Below are positions 13,778-20,781 of a stretch of 26,616 nucleotides of DNA, piece after piece (position 1 is the stretch's first letter; each line of letters opens with the position of its first letter). The translations under genes were made by a program, and so were the position numbers. The stretch spans positions 1-26,616 of the forward strand of contig CAZKTO010000039.1 of NCBI GenBank assembly GCA_964555685.1, given 5' to 3'. Source of the stretch: CAZKTO01 sp964555685. GTDB lineage: Bacteria; Chloroflexota; Dehalococcoidia; SHYB01. Below the pieces are notes generated by a model. That model saw only the letters and a list, made by a program, of their open reading frames with translations, was not told the origin of the DNA and did not search any database.

Positions 13778-15106
13778 CTAAATTATCTCCTGCGCCGCCA
13801 GCGCCTTCCGGTCGCTCTCCGGGATGCCCAGCAGCGTGCCGAAGACGTAGTCGTTGTCCTCGCCGTAGCTGGGGAAGCCCCGGTTGATGATGCCGCCGGC
13901 GTGGGCCGGCGACTCCGAGAGGTGCACGGGGAAGTCCTTGACCGGCCACTTGCCCACGAACGACTGATCGAGCTCCACCTGGAAGCGCCGGTGCTTGAGC
14001 TGCGGATCGCGGAACATGCGGTCGTGGGCCGTCTGGCAGACGCCGGCGGCGACGCCCGCGGCCTGGAGCTTGTCCATGAGCTCGAAGCCGTCCCAGGTCT
14101 TGGTCGCGCTCTCCAGCAGCCGGTTCAACTCGTCCTGCCCCGCCATTCGGCCGGCCAGCGTCGCCCAGCGCTCGTCCTTGGACCACGCCGGAGCCTGTCC
14201 TGAGCCTGTCGAAGGATCGCCCAGGACGCCGCGGAGGGCCCGCCACTCGTCGTCGCTGTAGACCGCGATGGCGATCCACCGGTCCGTGCCCCCTTCGGCG
14301 GTGCTCAGGGCAGGCTTGGTCCTGTAGGCGCCGTGGGGCGCCGCCGGAACGTAGGGCGATCGGTTCCCCGTCCGCGAGTAGCGGCGGCCGTTGGCCACGT
14401 AGTCGAGGACGGCGGTGCCCGTCATATAGATGCCCGGCTCGGCCTGGGAGCAGTCCATGTACTGCCCCTCGCCGGTGCGGGCTCGGTAGTAGAGAGCGCT
14501 GAGCATCGCCATGGCGCAGTAGTAGGCGCCGCTCCAGTCCATGTAGGAGTAGCCCCAGCCGGCCGGCGGGTACGGGTCGGGGAAGCCCGACTGCTCCGTG
14601 AGGCCGCTGATGGCCTGGGCCACCGGGCCCGTGGAGACGAAGTCCACGTAGTTCCCCGTGCGGCCGAAGCCGGGCTGCTGCACGTAGATGAGCGAGGGGT
14701 TGATCTTGCGCAAGACCGCATAGCCCAGGCCCAGGCGCTCCATCGTCTGGGCGGTGAAGCACTCCACAACGACGTCGCTGATGCGGACGAGCTCCTTGAA
14801 GATCTCCTTGCCCTTGGGCGTACGGAGGTTGAGGCTGATGCCGCGCTTGCCGGGGTTGTTCTCGGCGAAGGTCCCGCCCTGGTTCACGCCCACGGCCTTG
14901 ATAGAGATGGGCTCGTCCCGGAGCACGCGCTCGCGGTCGGCGCCGATGGGGACCGTCGGGTTGCCCAGGCGGAGCCAGTCGGGCCGGTCCTTCCACTCGA
15001 CGCGGATGTCCTCGGCGCCCAGGCTGGCCAGCATGCGGGGCCCGCCGGCCCCGGCCAGGAGCCACGTGAGATCGGCGACGCGGACGTTCTCGATAGCGAA
15101 CGGCAT
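13778..15106 (-). CDS. CaiB/BaiF family III CoA-transferase, with two in-frame repeats
   Basis: A family III CoA-transferase, which moves CoA between a CoA thioester and a free carboxylic acid through an aspartyl-CoA intermediate; the substrate is unknown. VRVADLTWLLAGAGGPRMLASLGAEDIRVEW starts the fold at residue 8. GYSYMDWSGA places the likely catalytic Asp at 190, and RARTGEGQYMDCSQAEPG follows as usual. Two segments do not fit the family: ALSTAEGG (from 14290-14316) and DPSTGSGQAPAW (from 14191-14216). Both are translated copies of the CCTTCG...CTCAGG...CAGGC repeat. Even so, the frame is intact over 442 residues. The start is ATG 15106 with GAGGAGAGGG upstream. It lies 27 bases after a second CaiB gene, so they are probably one operon. 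Confidence 0.9.
   Translation of the reverse strand: MPFAIENVRVADLTWLLAGAGGPRMLASLGAEDIRVEWKDRPDWLRLGNPTVPIGADRERVLRDEPISIKAVGVNQGGTFAENNPGKRGISLNLRTPKGKEIFKELVRISDVVVECFTAQTMERLGLGYAVLRKINPSLIYVQQPGFGRTGNYVDFVSTGPVAQAISGLTEQSGFPDPYPPAGWGYSYMDWSGAYYCAMAMLSALYYRARTGEGQYMDCSQAEPGIYMTGTAVLDYVANGRRYSRTGNRSPYVPAAPHGAYRTKPALSTAEGGTDRWIAIAVYSDDEWRALRGVLGDPSTGSGQAPAWSKDERWATLAGRMAGQDELNRLLESATKTWDGFELMDKLQAAGVAAGVCQTAHDRMFRDPQLKHRRFQVELDQSFVGKWPVKDFPVHLSESPAHAGGIINRGFPSYGEDNDYVFGTLLGIPESDRKALAAQEII
14191..14216 (-). repeat. Interspersed repeat inserted in frame (CaiB gene 1, site 2)
   Basis: On the minus strand this reads TCCTTCGACAGGCTCAGGAC followed by AGGCTC. It encodes STGSGQA within the CoA-transferase. 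It is the cleanest copy of this family in the window. Confidence 0.85.
14290..14316 (-). repeat. Interspersed repeat inserted in frame (CaiB gene 1, site 1)
   Basis: The plus strand reads CCCCTTCGGCGGTGCTCAGG then GCAGGCT. It encodes PALSTAEGG in the CoA-transferase. This is the opposite orientation to the copy at 14191, so the element is tolerated in frame both ways. Confidence 0.75.
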
Positions 15107-15133
15107 GGTCCCTCTCCTCGGAGCCGGCGGCCC

Positions 15134-16408
15134 CTACCCGATCACGTTCCCGCGGCGCAGGCGCTTGAGCTCGGCCTCGCCCAGGCCCAGCTCCTTCCGG
15201 AGCACCTCGTCCGTATGCTCGCCCAGGTGCGGCGCCCGGGGGCCGGTCCTCCAGGGGCAGCGCTCGGCGAGCCACGGCGCGCCGGCGTAGGTGAGCGTCC
15301 GGCCCAGATCGTCGTGGTGGACCTCGGTGAAGGTCTTGCGGCTGCGCCAGTGCGGGTCGTCGATGTTCTCCTCCGGCTTGCGGATGGGCGCCCAGTGCAG
15401 CCCGTACTGCTGCCCCTCCTTCCATACGTCGGCGTCGAACTTGTAGCCGTTGACCCAGCGGCGCATCACGGCGTTGGTGTGACGCTGGACGATGGGGTCC
15501 CGCAGGTACTCGGGGTTCCGGTACTTGGGGTCCGTGAGATCGTCGGCGGCGTTGTGCTTCGCCAGCAGGTCGATGATGGAGGTGGGCGCGGCGTTGAGGC
15601 CGCCGCTGCACCAGACGATGCGGCCGTCCTTGGCGGGCGCCTGGGCGCTGGGGGTGATGGCGGGCATGGCATGGCGCCCCGTCTGCCGCAGGACGGGCAT
15701 GCGGTTGTAGACCATGTAGGGGATGTCCATCTCCGTGTTGGTGGCGATGGCCTGGTGCATGGAGACGTCCAGGTACTGCCCCTTGCCCGTCTGCTCACGG
15801 AAGAGGAGCGCGCCGACGACGGACATGTAGGTGTAGTTGCAGGCGATGTGGCTGGCGTGCCACATCTGGGGCGCGACGGGTGGCGTATCGTACTCGCCCT
15901 CGGGCGTGGGGTCGTAGCCGCAGCACATCATGACGCCGCCCAGGGCCAGGCTGACCAGGTCGGACGACTGCAGATCGCGCCACGGGCCCGTCTGGCCGAA
16001 GGGCGTGATGGAGGCCACGATGAGCCTGGGGTTGAGCCTCCGCAGCTCGTCGTAGCCCAGGCCCAGCCCGGCGAGGTAGCCCGGCGCGTAGCTCTCGACC
16101 AGCACGTCGAACTTGGGCGCCAGGTCCTTGAGGACCTGCTGGCCCTGGGGCTTGGTGATGTCGAGGACGATGCCGCGCTTGCCGAAGTTGTAGTGCCAGA
16201 AGTGCAGGCTGCGCTCCGGGCCGGCCCTGTCCTCGTAGAAGGGGCCGATGGCGCGGGTGCGGCTCCCCCCAAGCGGCTCGATCTTGACGACGTCGGCGCC
16301 GGCGCCGGCCAGGAGCTTGCCCGCGAACTCGCCCCTCTCGTCGGCCAGCTCGAGGACGCGGACGTCGAAGAGAAATCCCTTGCGCTGCGATGGTGCACGC
16401 TGGGTCAA
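15134..16408 (-). CDS. CaiB/BaiF family III CoA-transferase, catalytic Asp not found
   Basis: A 424-residue paralogue of the neighbouring CoA-transferases. VRVLELADERGEFAGKLLAGAGADVVKIEP starts the domain; FGKRGIVLDITKPQGQ, DVLVESYAPGYLAGLGLGYDEL and FREQTGKGQYLDVSMHQA are typical. Where the other two copies have the catalytic Asp sixteen residues before the xAL motif, this one has QMWHASHIAC (181-190), with Ser186 in the aligned place and His at 184 and 187. It may use another residue, belong to a divergent subfamily, or be a non-catalytic partner of the adjacent gene. The start is TTG at 16408 with AAGGAGG five bases upstream. It has its own promoter at 16497-16525. Confidence 0.88.
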   Translation of the reverse strand: MTQRAPSQRKGFLFDVRVLELADERGEFAGKLLAGAGADVVKIEPLGGSRTRAIGPFYEDRAGPERSLHFWHYNFGKRGIVLDITKPQGQQVLKDLAPKFDVLVESYAPGYLAGLGLGYDELRRLNPRLIVASITPFGQTGPWRDLQSSDLVSLALGGVMMCCGYDPTPEGEYDTPPVAPQMWHASHIACNYTYMSVVGALLFREQTGKGQYLDVSMHQAIATNTEMDIPYMVYNRMPVLRQTGRHAMPAITPSAQAPAKDGRIVWCSGGLNAAPTSIIDLLAKHNAADDLTDPKYRNPEYLRDPIVQRHTNAVMRRWVNGYKFDADVWKEGQQYGLHWAPIRKPEENIDDPHWRSRKTFTEVHHDDLGRTLTYAGAPWLAERCPWRTGPRAPHLGEHTDEVLRKELGLGEAELKRLRRGNVIG

Positions 16409-16425
16409 GAGCGCCTCCTTGGCGG

Positions 16426-16443
16426 GCCCCGACGTGTCGGGGC
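16426..16443. repeat. CCCCGAC/GTCGGGG palindrome in a 5' leader
   Basis: GCCCCGAC, GT, GTCGGGGC. It sits in the 5' leader of the CoA-transferase gene starting at 16408, just ahead of its ribosome binding site. It is the same family as the palindrome at 2509-2528. Confidence 0.6.
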
Positions 16444-16496
16444 GCTGGGACTTCCAACAGGAGAGGACGCCATCTGACGGGCCGGGACTCCGCGCT

Positions 16497-16525
16497 ATTC
16501 TCGCCGCGGGTCAGGGGGCTGTCAA
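16497..16525 (-). promoter_or_regulatory. Promoter for the CoA-transferase pair
   Basis: The minus strand has a perfect -35 TTGACA (16525-16520), a 17-base spacer and a -10 GAGAAT (16502-16497). It lies about 88 bases before the TTG start at 16408, in the gap after the third CoA-transferase gene. It should drive the two-gene operon 16408-13778. Confidence 0.6.
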
Positions 16526-16581
16526 GGAAGGGTACCCGTTCAGCGCAATGGAGCCTCCCATGTCGTGGCCGCCTGGGGCCT

Positions 16582-17898
16582 TCACGGGACGTGAGGCGGG
16601 TACTCCTGGCCGATGTGGCCCGCCGCCTCGAGCCGGTGGTAGTCGGCATCCGAGATGCCCAGGAGCTCTCGGTAGGCGAACTCGTTGTGCTGGCCCAGGC
16701 AGGGCGGCGGCAGCCGGACCTCGTTGGGTGTGCGGGCCAGCTTCCACACGATGCCCGGGTAGCGGTGCCGGCCGCAGTCGGGATGATCGAGCTCCTGGAA
16801 GAAGCCGCGGGCGTTCAGGTGCCGGTCCTCGTAGGCGTCCCGGTCGTCGTTGACGACGCCGGCGGGGACCCCCTCGCGCTGGAGGAGCTCCATGAGCCAG
16901 CGCCCCTCGTGCTGGCGGGTCCACTGGGCGACGCGCTCGTCCAGCTCGCGCCGGTGCTGGAAGCGGCCCGCCCGGTCTGAAAAGCGCATGTCCGCCGCCC
17001 ACGCCGGGCTGCCCATGGCGCGAATGAGCCCCTGCCACTCCTCCTCGCGGCCCACGGCGATGGCGATCCAGCGGTCTTCGCCGCGGCACGGGTAGGTGTT
17101 GTGGGGCGCGAGGTCGCGATAGTCGTTGGCGGAGGCGCGCGCCACGCGGCCGTTCATCTGATAGTCCAGGAGCAGCTCACCGAAGAACGGGACCAGATTC
17201 TCCACCTGGGCGAGCTCGATGAGCTGGCCCCGCCCGGTGCGGCGAAGCTGGTGCAGGCCCATGACGGCGGCGCAGGCCGCCCCCACGGAGGCCGCCGCGT
17301 CGCCGAAGTAGATATCCTCCGTCATGGAGGGGTCCGTGTCCGGGTAGCCGCGGATGAGGGTGTGGCCCGCGGTCCCTTCCAGGTGGGCGCCCAGGGAGCG
17401 GAAGCGGCGATAGGGCCCCGTGAGGCCGTAGGCGGGCATGCGGACCATCACCAGGTCCGGCTTGACCTTGCGGAGCTCGGGGTAGCTGAAGCCCAGCCTG
17501 TCCACCGTATCGGGCGCGTTGTTCTCGATGACGATATCGGAGACGGCGACGACGCGTCTGAGGACGTCGATCCCCTCGGTACGCTTGTAGTCGATAGTCA
17601 TGGCGAGCTTGTTGCGGCCGTGGGCCTGGAAGGCCGGCCAGCGGTTCCACGGGCGCAGGCCGGGCTCCCAATCGGGGTAGGCGTTGCCCCAGTGCTTCTC
17701 GGAGTTCACGTAGGCCCGGGTGGGCCGGATGAAGCGCCCGCGGGTGCTGGGCTGCGCGTTCTGGAGCGGCTCGATCCGGATGACCTCGGCGCCCCAGTCG
17801 GCCAGGAGGGTCGTGGCGAAGGGCCCAGCGAGGACGAGGGTCAGGTCGGCGACGCGGATGCCCTGGAGCGGCAGCGGCGAGGTCTGGCGCGGGGGCAT
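16582..17898 (-). CDS. CaiB/BaiF family III CoA-transferase
   Basis: A third family III CoA-transferase of 438 residues. IRVADLTLVLAGPFATTLLADWGAEVIRIEP (from about 14) is the classic N-terminal signature. NAPDTVDRLGFSYPELRKVKPDLVMVRMPAYGLTGPYR, YFGDAAASVGA with catalytic Asp200, RTGRGQLIELAQVE and a C-terminal EVRLPPPCLGQHN (the usual APxLGEHT region) follow. All catalytic elements look present. ATG 17898 was chosen because GGAGAGGAG lies just upstream and the domain begins shortly after it; the frame stays open beyond this, but that part is not protein-like. It is divergent from apt, with a promoter at 17958-17986. It may share a pathway with the two paralogues downstream, but it is separated from them by 173 bases and a second promoter. 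Confidence 0.92.
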   Translation of the reverse strand: MPPRQTSPLPLQGIRVADLTLVLAGPFATTLLADWGAEVIRIEPLQNAQPSTRGRFIRPTRAYVNSEKHWGNAYPDWEPGLRPWNRWPAFQAHGRNKLAMTIDYKRTEGIDVLRRVVAVSDIVIENNAPDTVDRLGFSYPELRKVKPDLVMVRMPAYGLTGPYRRFRSLGAHLEGTAGHTLIRGYPDTDPSMTEDIYFGDAAASVGAACAAVMGLHQLRRTGRGQLIELAQVENLVPFFGELLLDYQMNGRVARASANDYRDLAPHNTYPCRGEDRWIAIAVGREEEWQGLIRAMGSPAWAADMRFSDRAGRFQHRRELDERVAQWTRQHEGRWLMELLQREGVPAGVVNDDRDAYEDRHLNARGFFQELDHPDCGRHRYPGIVWKLARTPNEVRLPPPCLGQHNEFAYRELLGISDADYHRLEAAGHIGQEYPPHVP

Positions 17899-17957
17899 GG
17901 GGGCTCTCCTCTCCAAGCGGGGCGCGCAAGCGGTGCGGGCCCCGCCGCTCCGGCGCG

Positions 17958-17986
17958 AGCATAACACCAGCGCGCGGGGCGGGCAA
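17958..17986 (-). promoter_or_regulatory. Promoter for the third CoA-transferase gene
   Basis: Minus strand: -35 TTGCCC, 17-base spacer, -10 TATGCT (17963-17958), about 60 bases before ATG 17898. Four of six bases match the consensus in each box. Confidence 0.4.
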
Positions 17987-18017
17987 ACGCGGCGCCCTTC
18001 GCACCGAGCGGCACGTG

Positions 18018-18023
18018 TATAAT
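18018..18023 (+). promoter_or_regulatory. Putative -10 box for apt
   Basis: A perfect TATAAT 40 bases before ATG 18064. The in-frame ATG at 18022 overlaps this box, so it cannot be the start if the box is used. No clear -35 is seen. Confidence 0.5.
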
Positions 18024-18063
18024 GAAGAGTCGTCTGAATCTTTCCTCGCCTACCCGGTTGCTC

Positions 18064-18576
18064 ATGGACCTCAAGCCCTTCATTCGCGACGTCCCCGACT
18101 TCCCGGAGCCTGGGATCGTCTTCAGAGACATCACCCCGCTCCTCAAGGAGCCCAAGGCCTTCCGCTACGCGGTGGACGAGATGGCGCGGCGGTTCCGCGG
18201 CCGCGGCGTCGACTGCGTCGTGGGGATCGAGGCCCGGGGCTTCATCTTCGGCGCTCCGGTGGCCTTGGAACTGGGCGCCGCCTTCATACCCGTTCGCAAG
18301 AAGGGCAAGCTGCCCAGCGCCACGGTGCGGGTCGGCTACGCCCTGGAGTACGGGAAGGCGGATGTGGAGATGCACGAGGACGGGCTGCGGCCCGGCGCTC
18401 GCGTGGTCATCGTCGACGACGTGCTGGCGACGGGCGGGACGCTGGCCGCCACCCGGGACCTCGTGGAGAAGGTGGGCGGGGCCGTAGTAGGGGCCACAGT
18501 CCTGGTGGAGCTCTTGTCCCTGCGCGGGCGGGAGCGCCTGCCCGGCCTCGATCTCGTTGCCCTCTTGAGGTATTGA
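18064..18576 (+). CDS. apt: Adenine phosphoribosyltransferase
   Basis: Purine salvage enzyme that makes AMP from adenine and PRPP in the cytoplasm. IRDVPDFPEPGIVFRDITPL at the N-terminus, VVGIEARGFIFGAPVALELG, PVRKKGKLP and the PRPP-binding VVIVDDVLATGGTLAA are all diagnostic of Apt. From ATG 18064 it is 170 residues, the standard length. The ATG at 18022 would add a non-conserved 14-residue extension and overlaps the -10 box. A HAD hydrolase gene follows after 23 bases, probably co-transcribed. Confidence 0.95.
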   Translation: MDLKPFIRDVPDFPEPGIVFRDITPLLKEPKAFRYAVDEMARRFRGRGVDCVVGIEARGFIFGAPVALELGAAFIPVRKKGKLPSATVRVGYALEYGKADVEMHEDGLRPGARVVIVDDVLATGGTLAATRDLVEKVGGAVVGATVLVELLSLRGRERLPGLDLVALLRY

Positions 18577-18599
18577 GCCCGCCCGGACTTGCGTTGCCA

Positions 18600-19340
18600 A
18601 TGCGTATCACCACCGTAACCTTTGATCTCTGGGAGACGCTGATCCGCGATAGCCCCGAGTCGGGCAGACCGCGGGGGGCGCTGCGCATCGACGGCGCCCT
18701 GGCCGCGCTCCGGGACGATGGGTTCGACTACCCCCGCGATCGCGTCGCAGAGGCGGTCCGGCGGTGCTACGCCCTCTGCGACGAGGTGCGCCAGCGCGAG
18801 GGCGACCTCTCCTTCGGCGAGCAGGTCGATCTCTTCTTGCGTTGCATCGACGAGGAGATGGCAGTGCGCTTGAGCCCGGTGGCGCGCGCACGCGTCGCCC
18901 AGCGCTACGCCGACTCGTATATCGAGCACCCGCCCAAGGTCGATGAGCATGCGGCGGCCGTGCTGGCGGCGCTCAAGGGACAGGGCCTCAAGCTGGCCCT
19001 CATCTGCAACACGGGCGCGACGCCCGGCGTCACCCAGCGCGTCTTCCTCGAGTCGGCGGGGCTATTGCACTTCTTCGGGACGCTGACCTTCTCCGACGAG
19101 GAGCGTCTCTCCAAGCCGGCGCCGCGCATCTTTCACGTGACCTTGGAGCGGCTCTCCGCCACGCCCGCCGAGGCGGTCCACGTGGGCGACCATCCGCGGA
19201 ACGACGTGGAGGGGGCCAAGCGGGCCGGCCTCGGCGCCATATGGCTCCGCCGCGGCGACAAGCAGCTCACCGTCGCGCCGGACGCCCGCGTCGACACGCT
19301 GGCCCAGGTGCCGGAGGCCGTCGCCCGCCTGGCCGCATAG
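18600..19340 (+). CDS. HAD-superfamily hydrolase
   Basis: A 246-residue haloacid dehalogenase-like hydrolase, probably a phosphatase acting on a small phosphorylated metabolite. Motif I is TFDLWETLI, with the nucleophile Asp9. The usual second Asp of DxD is Glu or Trp-shifted, as in several HAD subgroups with FDxxxTL. An alpha-helical cap lies at about 25-110, motif II is ALICNTGA (Thr), motif III is the Lys in LSKPAPRIF, and motif IV is VHVGDHPRNDVEGAKRAG. It starts at ATG 18600, soon after apt. Pairing with apt suggests a role in nucleotide metabolism, but this is only context. Confidence 0.88.
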   Translation: MRITTVTFDLWETLIRDSPESGRPRGALRIDGALAALRDDGFDYPRDRVAEAVRRCYALCDEVRQREGDLSFGEQVDLFLRCIDEEMAVRLSPVARARVAQRYADSYIEHPPKVDEHAAAVLAALKGQGLKLALICNTGATPGVTQRVFLESAGLLHFFGTLTFSDEERLSKPAPRIFHVTLERLSATPAEAVHVGDHPRNDVEGAKRAGLGAIWLRRGDKQLTVAPDARVDTLAQVPEAVARLAA

Positions 19341-19354
19341 ACGAACCTATCCCC

Positions 19355-19375
19355 AAATGTCGTTAATCAACATTT
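19355..19375. promoter_or_regulatory. AT-rich inverted repeat after the HAD gene
   Basis: AAATGT, CGTTAATCA, ACATTT: an imperfect palindrome centred on TTAA in an otherwise GC-rich setting. It could be an operator for the GNAT gene that starts 114 bases downstream, or a weak terminator of the apt operon; no T-run follows. Confidence 0.3.
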
Positions 19376-19488
19376 CCCGCCCGGGTGCTTGTTTTGAGTT
19401 GGTGGACTTGTGAGGATGATTGACGACAACCGCAGGCCTAGGACAGTCAATTCTGCGTGATATGCTGCCGTAGAAGGAGGAGGCAGAG

Positions 19489-20106
19489 TTGGTAGACGTG
19501 GTTACGCTTGAAGGCACTCATGTTCTGCTTGATCCCCTTTCGTTCAATCACATCCCTGCTCTGGTTCAGGCAGCAACGCGATCGCGGGACACATTTGCTT
19601 TAACCGATGTTCCAGCCGATGAACATGCTATGCGCCGATACGTTGAGGCTGCATTGGCTGGGAGGGATTCTGGAACCATGCTGCCTTTTGCCATTATCGA
19701 TCGCAAGACCGGACGCGTCGTCGGCTCGACCCGATTTGGCAACATCGAGTTCTGGAAGTGGCCAGCAGGGAGCCCACACCAACGTGGAACACATTTGCCA
19801 GATGTGGTCGAGATCGGCTGGACGTGGCTTGCTCCTGATGCTCAGCGGACGGGGATAAACACTGAGGCGAAGCTACTGATGCTGACACATGCCTTTGAAT
19901 CGTGGCTTGTTCATCGTGTCAGCTTTCGAACGGACGCACGGAATGAACGCTCGCGCGTCGCTATTGCGCGGCTGGGCGCAAAACTCGATGGGGTGATACG
20001 AGCAGCTCAGGTTGCATACGATGGCGCCATCAGAGATACAGCTGTATATTCGATCCTGGATTCGGAGTGGCCAGCCGTCAAAAGTAAACTGGCGTTAATC
20101 AGGTAA
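19489..20106 (+). CDS. GNAT-family N-acetyltransferase (RimJ/RimL-like)
   Basis: A 205-residue acetyltransferase expected to use acetyl-CoA to modify an amine on a protein or small molecule. VTLEGTHVLLDPLSFNHIPALV starts the fold. FAIIDRKTGRVVGSTRFGNI and VEIGWTWLAPDAQRTGINTEAKLLMLTHAFE (about 105-135) form the acetyl-CoA binding beta4-alpha3 region. VHRVSFRTDARNERSRVAIARLGAKLDGVIRAAQ is the typical RimJ/RimL C-terminal half. The start is TTG 19489, eight bases after a strong GAAGGAGG; an extended -10 TGATATGCT lies at 19458-19466. Third positions are much more AT-rich than in neighbours, a likely sign of horizontal acquisition. Confidence 0.88.
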   Translation: MVDVVTLEGTHVLLDPLSFNHIPALVQAATRSRDTFALTDVPADEHAMRRYVEAALAGRDSGTMLPFAIIDRKTGRVVGSTRFGNIEFWKWPAGSPHQRGTHLPDVVEIGWTWLAPDAQRTGINTEAKLLMLTHAFESWLVHRVSFRTDARNERSRVAIARLGAKLDGVIRAAQVAYDGAIRDTAVYSILDSEWPAVKSKLALIR

Positions 20107-20134
20107 GGTTTCACCCCACCCCCTCGGCTTCCCC

Positions 20135-20280
20135 TGTCGCTGACCGCCACGCTTCGCTCGCGGCTTCGGCTCAGGGCTTCGGCTAAGAACAGGGCAGGCT
20201 CCGGCCTGCCCCTACAATCTGGGCAAACGCGGAGATTGCCACGTCGTCCCGATCACATCGGGACTCCTCGCAATGACAGA
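20135..20280. repeat. Composite intergenic repeat cluster
   Basis: Between the GNAT gene and the next small gene. It holds CTGACCGCCACGCTTCGCTC (from 20140), GCGGCTTCGGCTCAGG, a hairpin with arms GGGCAGG (20192-20198) and CCTGCCC (20205-20211), and an element with arms GTCCCGAT (20246-20253) and ATCGGGAC (20257-20264) ending AATGACA. The order mirrors the cluster at 2281-2466, suggesting a composite unit. Confidence 0.75.
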
Positions 20281-20312
20281 GAGGGGAGGGGGTTCCGGGA
20301 TGGCATAGACCG

Positions 20313-20342
20313 TTGCACTCCTGGCGTTCCCTTGCGTATCAT
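20313..20342 (+). promoter_or_regulatory. Candidate promoter for the DUF2283-like gene
   Basis: -35 TTGCAC (20313-20318), 18-base spacer, -10 TATCAT (20337-20342), 33 bases before ATG 20376. The distance matches that of other -10 boxes in the window. Confidence 0.35.
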
Positions 20343-20375
20343 GAGGGCCGCTGGCCGCACGGCCACAGGACGCCC

Positions 20376-20747
20376 ATGTTCAAGAGCGAGGCCATCACCT
20401 TCGGACGCCTGCATACCTGGACCCTCACCTTCCACTACCGGAAGGAGACGGACACCCTGACCGTTCGCGCCCCGTGGAGCCAGCCCGGCGTCTGGGTGGA
20501 GGTGCCGGACAAGGTGCGCATCCGCGTGGACCCCCAGACCGGCGAGGCCGCCGAGTTCGTCATCCAGGACTTCCGCAAGGGCTTCCTCGCCAAGCGGCCT
20601 GATCTCCTCGCGCTCTGGGGGCAGGTGAAGCCCTCGCCCATCGCGCTCCGGCGCATGGAGAACACGCCCTTCATCGCCCTGTTCCTCGAGCACATGGAAC
20701 AGCTCACCTATCGGCGCGAGAGGCAGATCCACCCCGCCGAGCTGTAA
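20376..20747 (+). CDS. Small uncharacterised protein, DUF2283-like
   Basis: 123 residues from ATG 20376, which has AGGA five bases upstream; an in-frame TTG at 20313 overlaps the candidate promoter and is less likely. The segment LTFHYRKETDTLTVRAP...WVEVPDKVRIRVDPQTGEAAEFVIQDFRK resembles the small beta-rich DUF2283 domain (y.y..e.D.L.i......v....g..v..D..G.v.gieI.d). The remaining C-terminal part (LALWGQVKPSPIALRRMENTPFIALFLEHMEQL) is not recognised. No signal peptide or membrane segment is seen. It lies 34 bases before the amidase gene and may be co-transcribed with it. The function is unknown. Confidence 0.65.
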   Translation: MFKSEAITFGRLHTWTLTFHYRKETDTLTVRAPWSQPGVWVEVPDKVRIRVDPQTGEAAEFVIQDFRKGFLAKRPDLLALWGQVKPSPIALRRMENTPFIALFLEHMEQLTYRRERQIHPAEL

Positions 20748-20781
20748 CGCCGGCGCCCTGACCCGCCGGGGCCTAGGTCCC

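Noticed and set aside
18022..18063. Earlier ATG start for apt at 18022
   Set aside because: It overlaps a perfect TATAAT, lacks a ribosome binding site and adds residues not expected for Apt.
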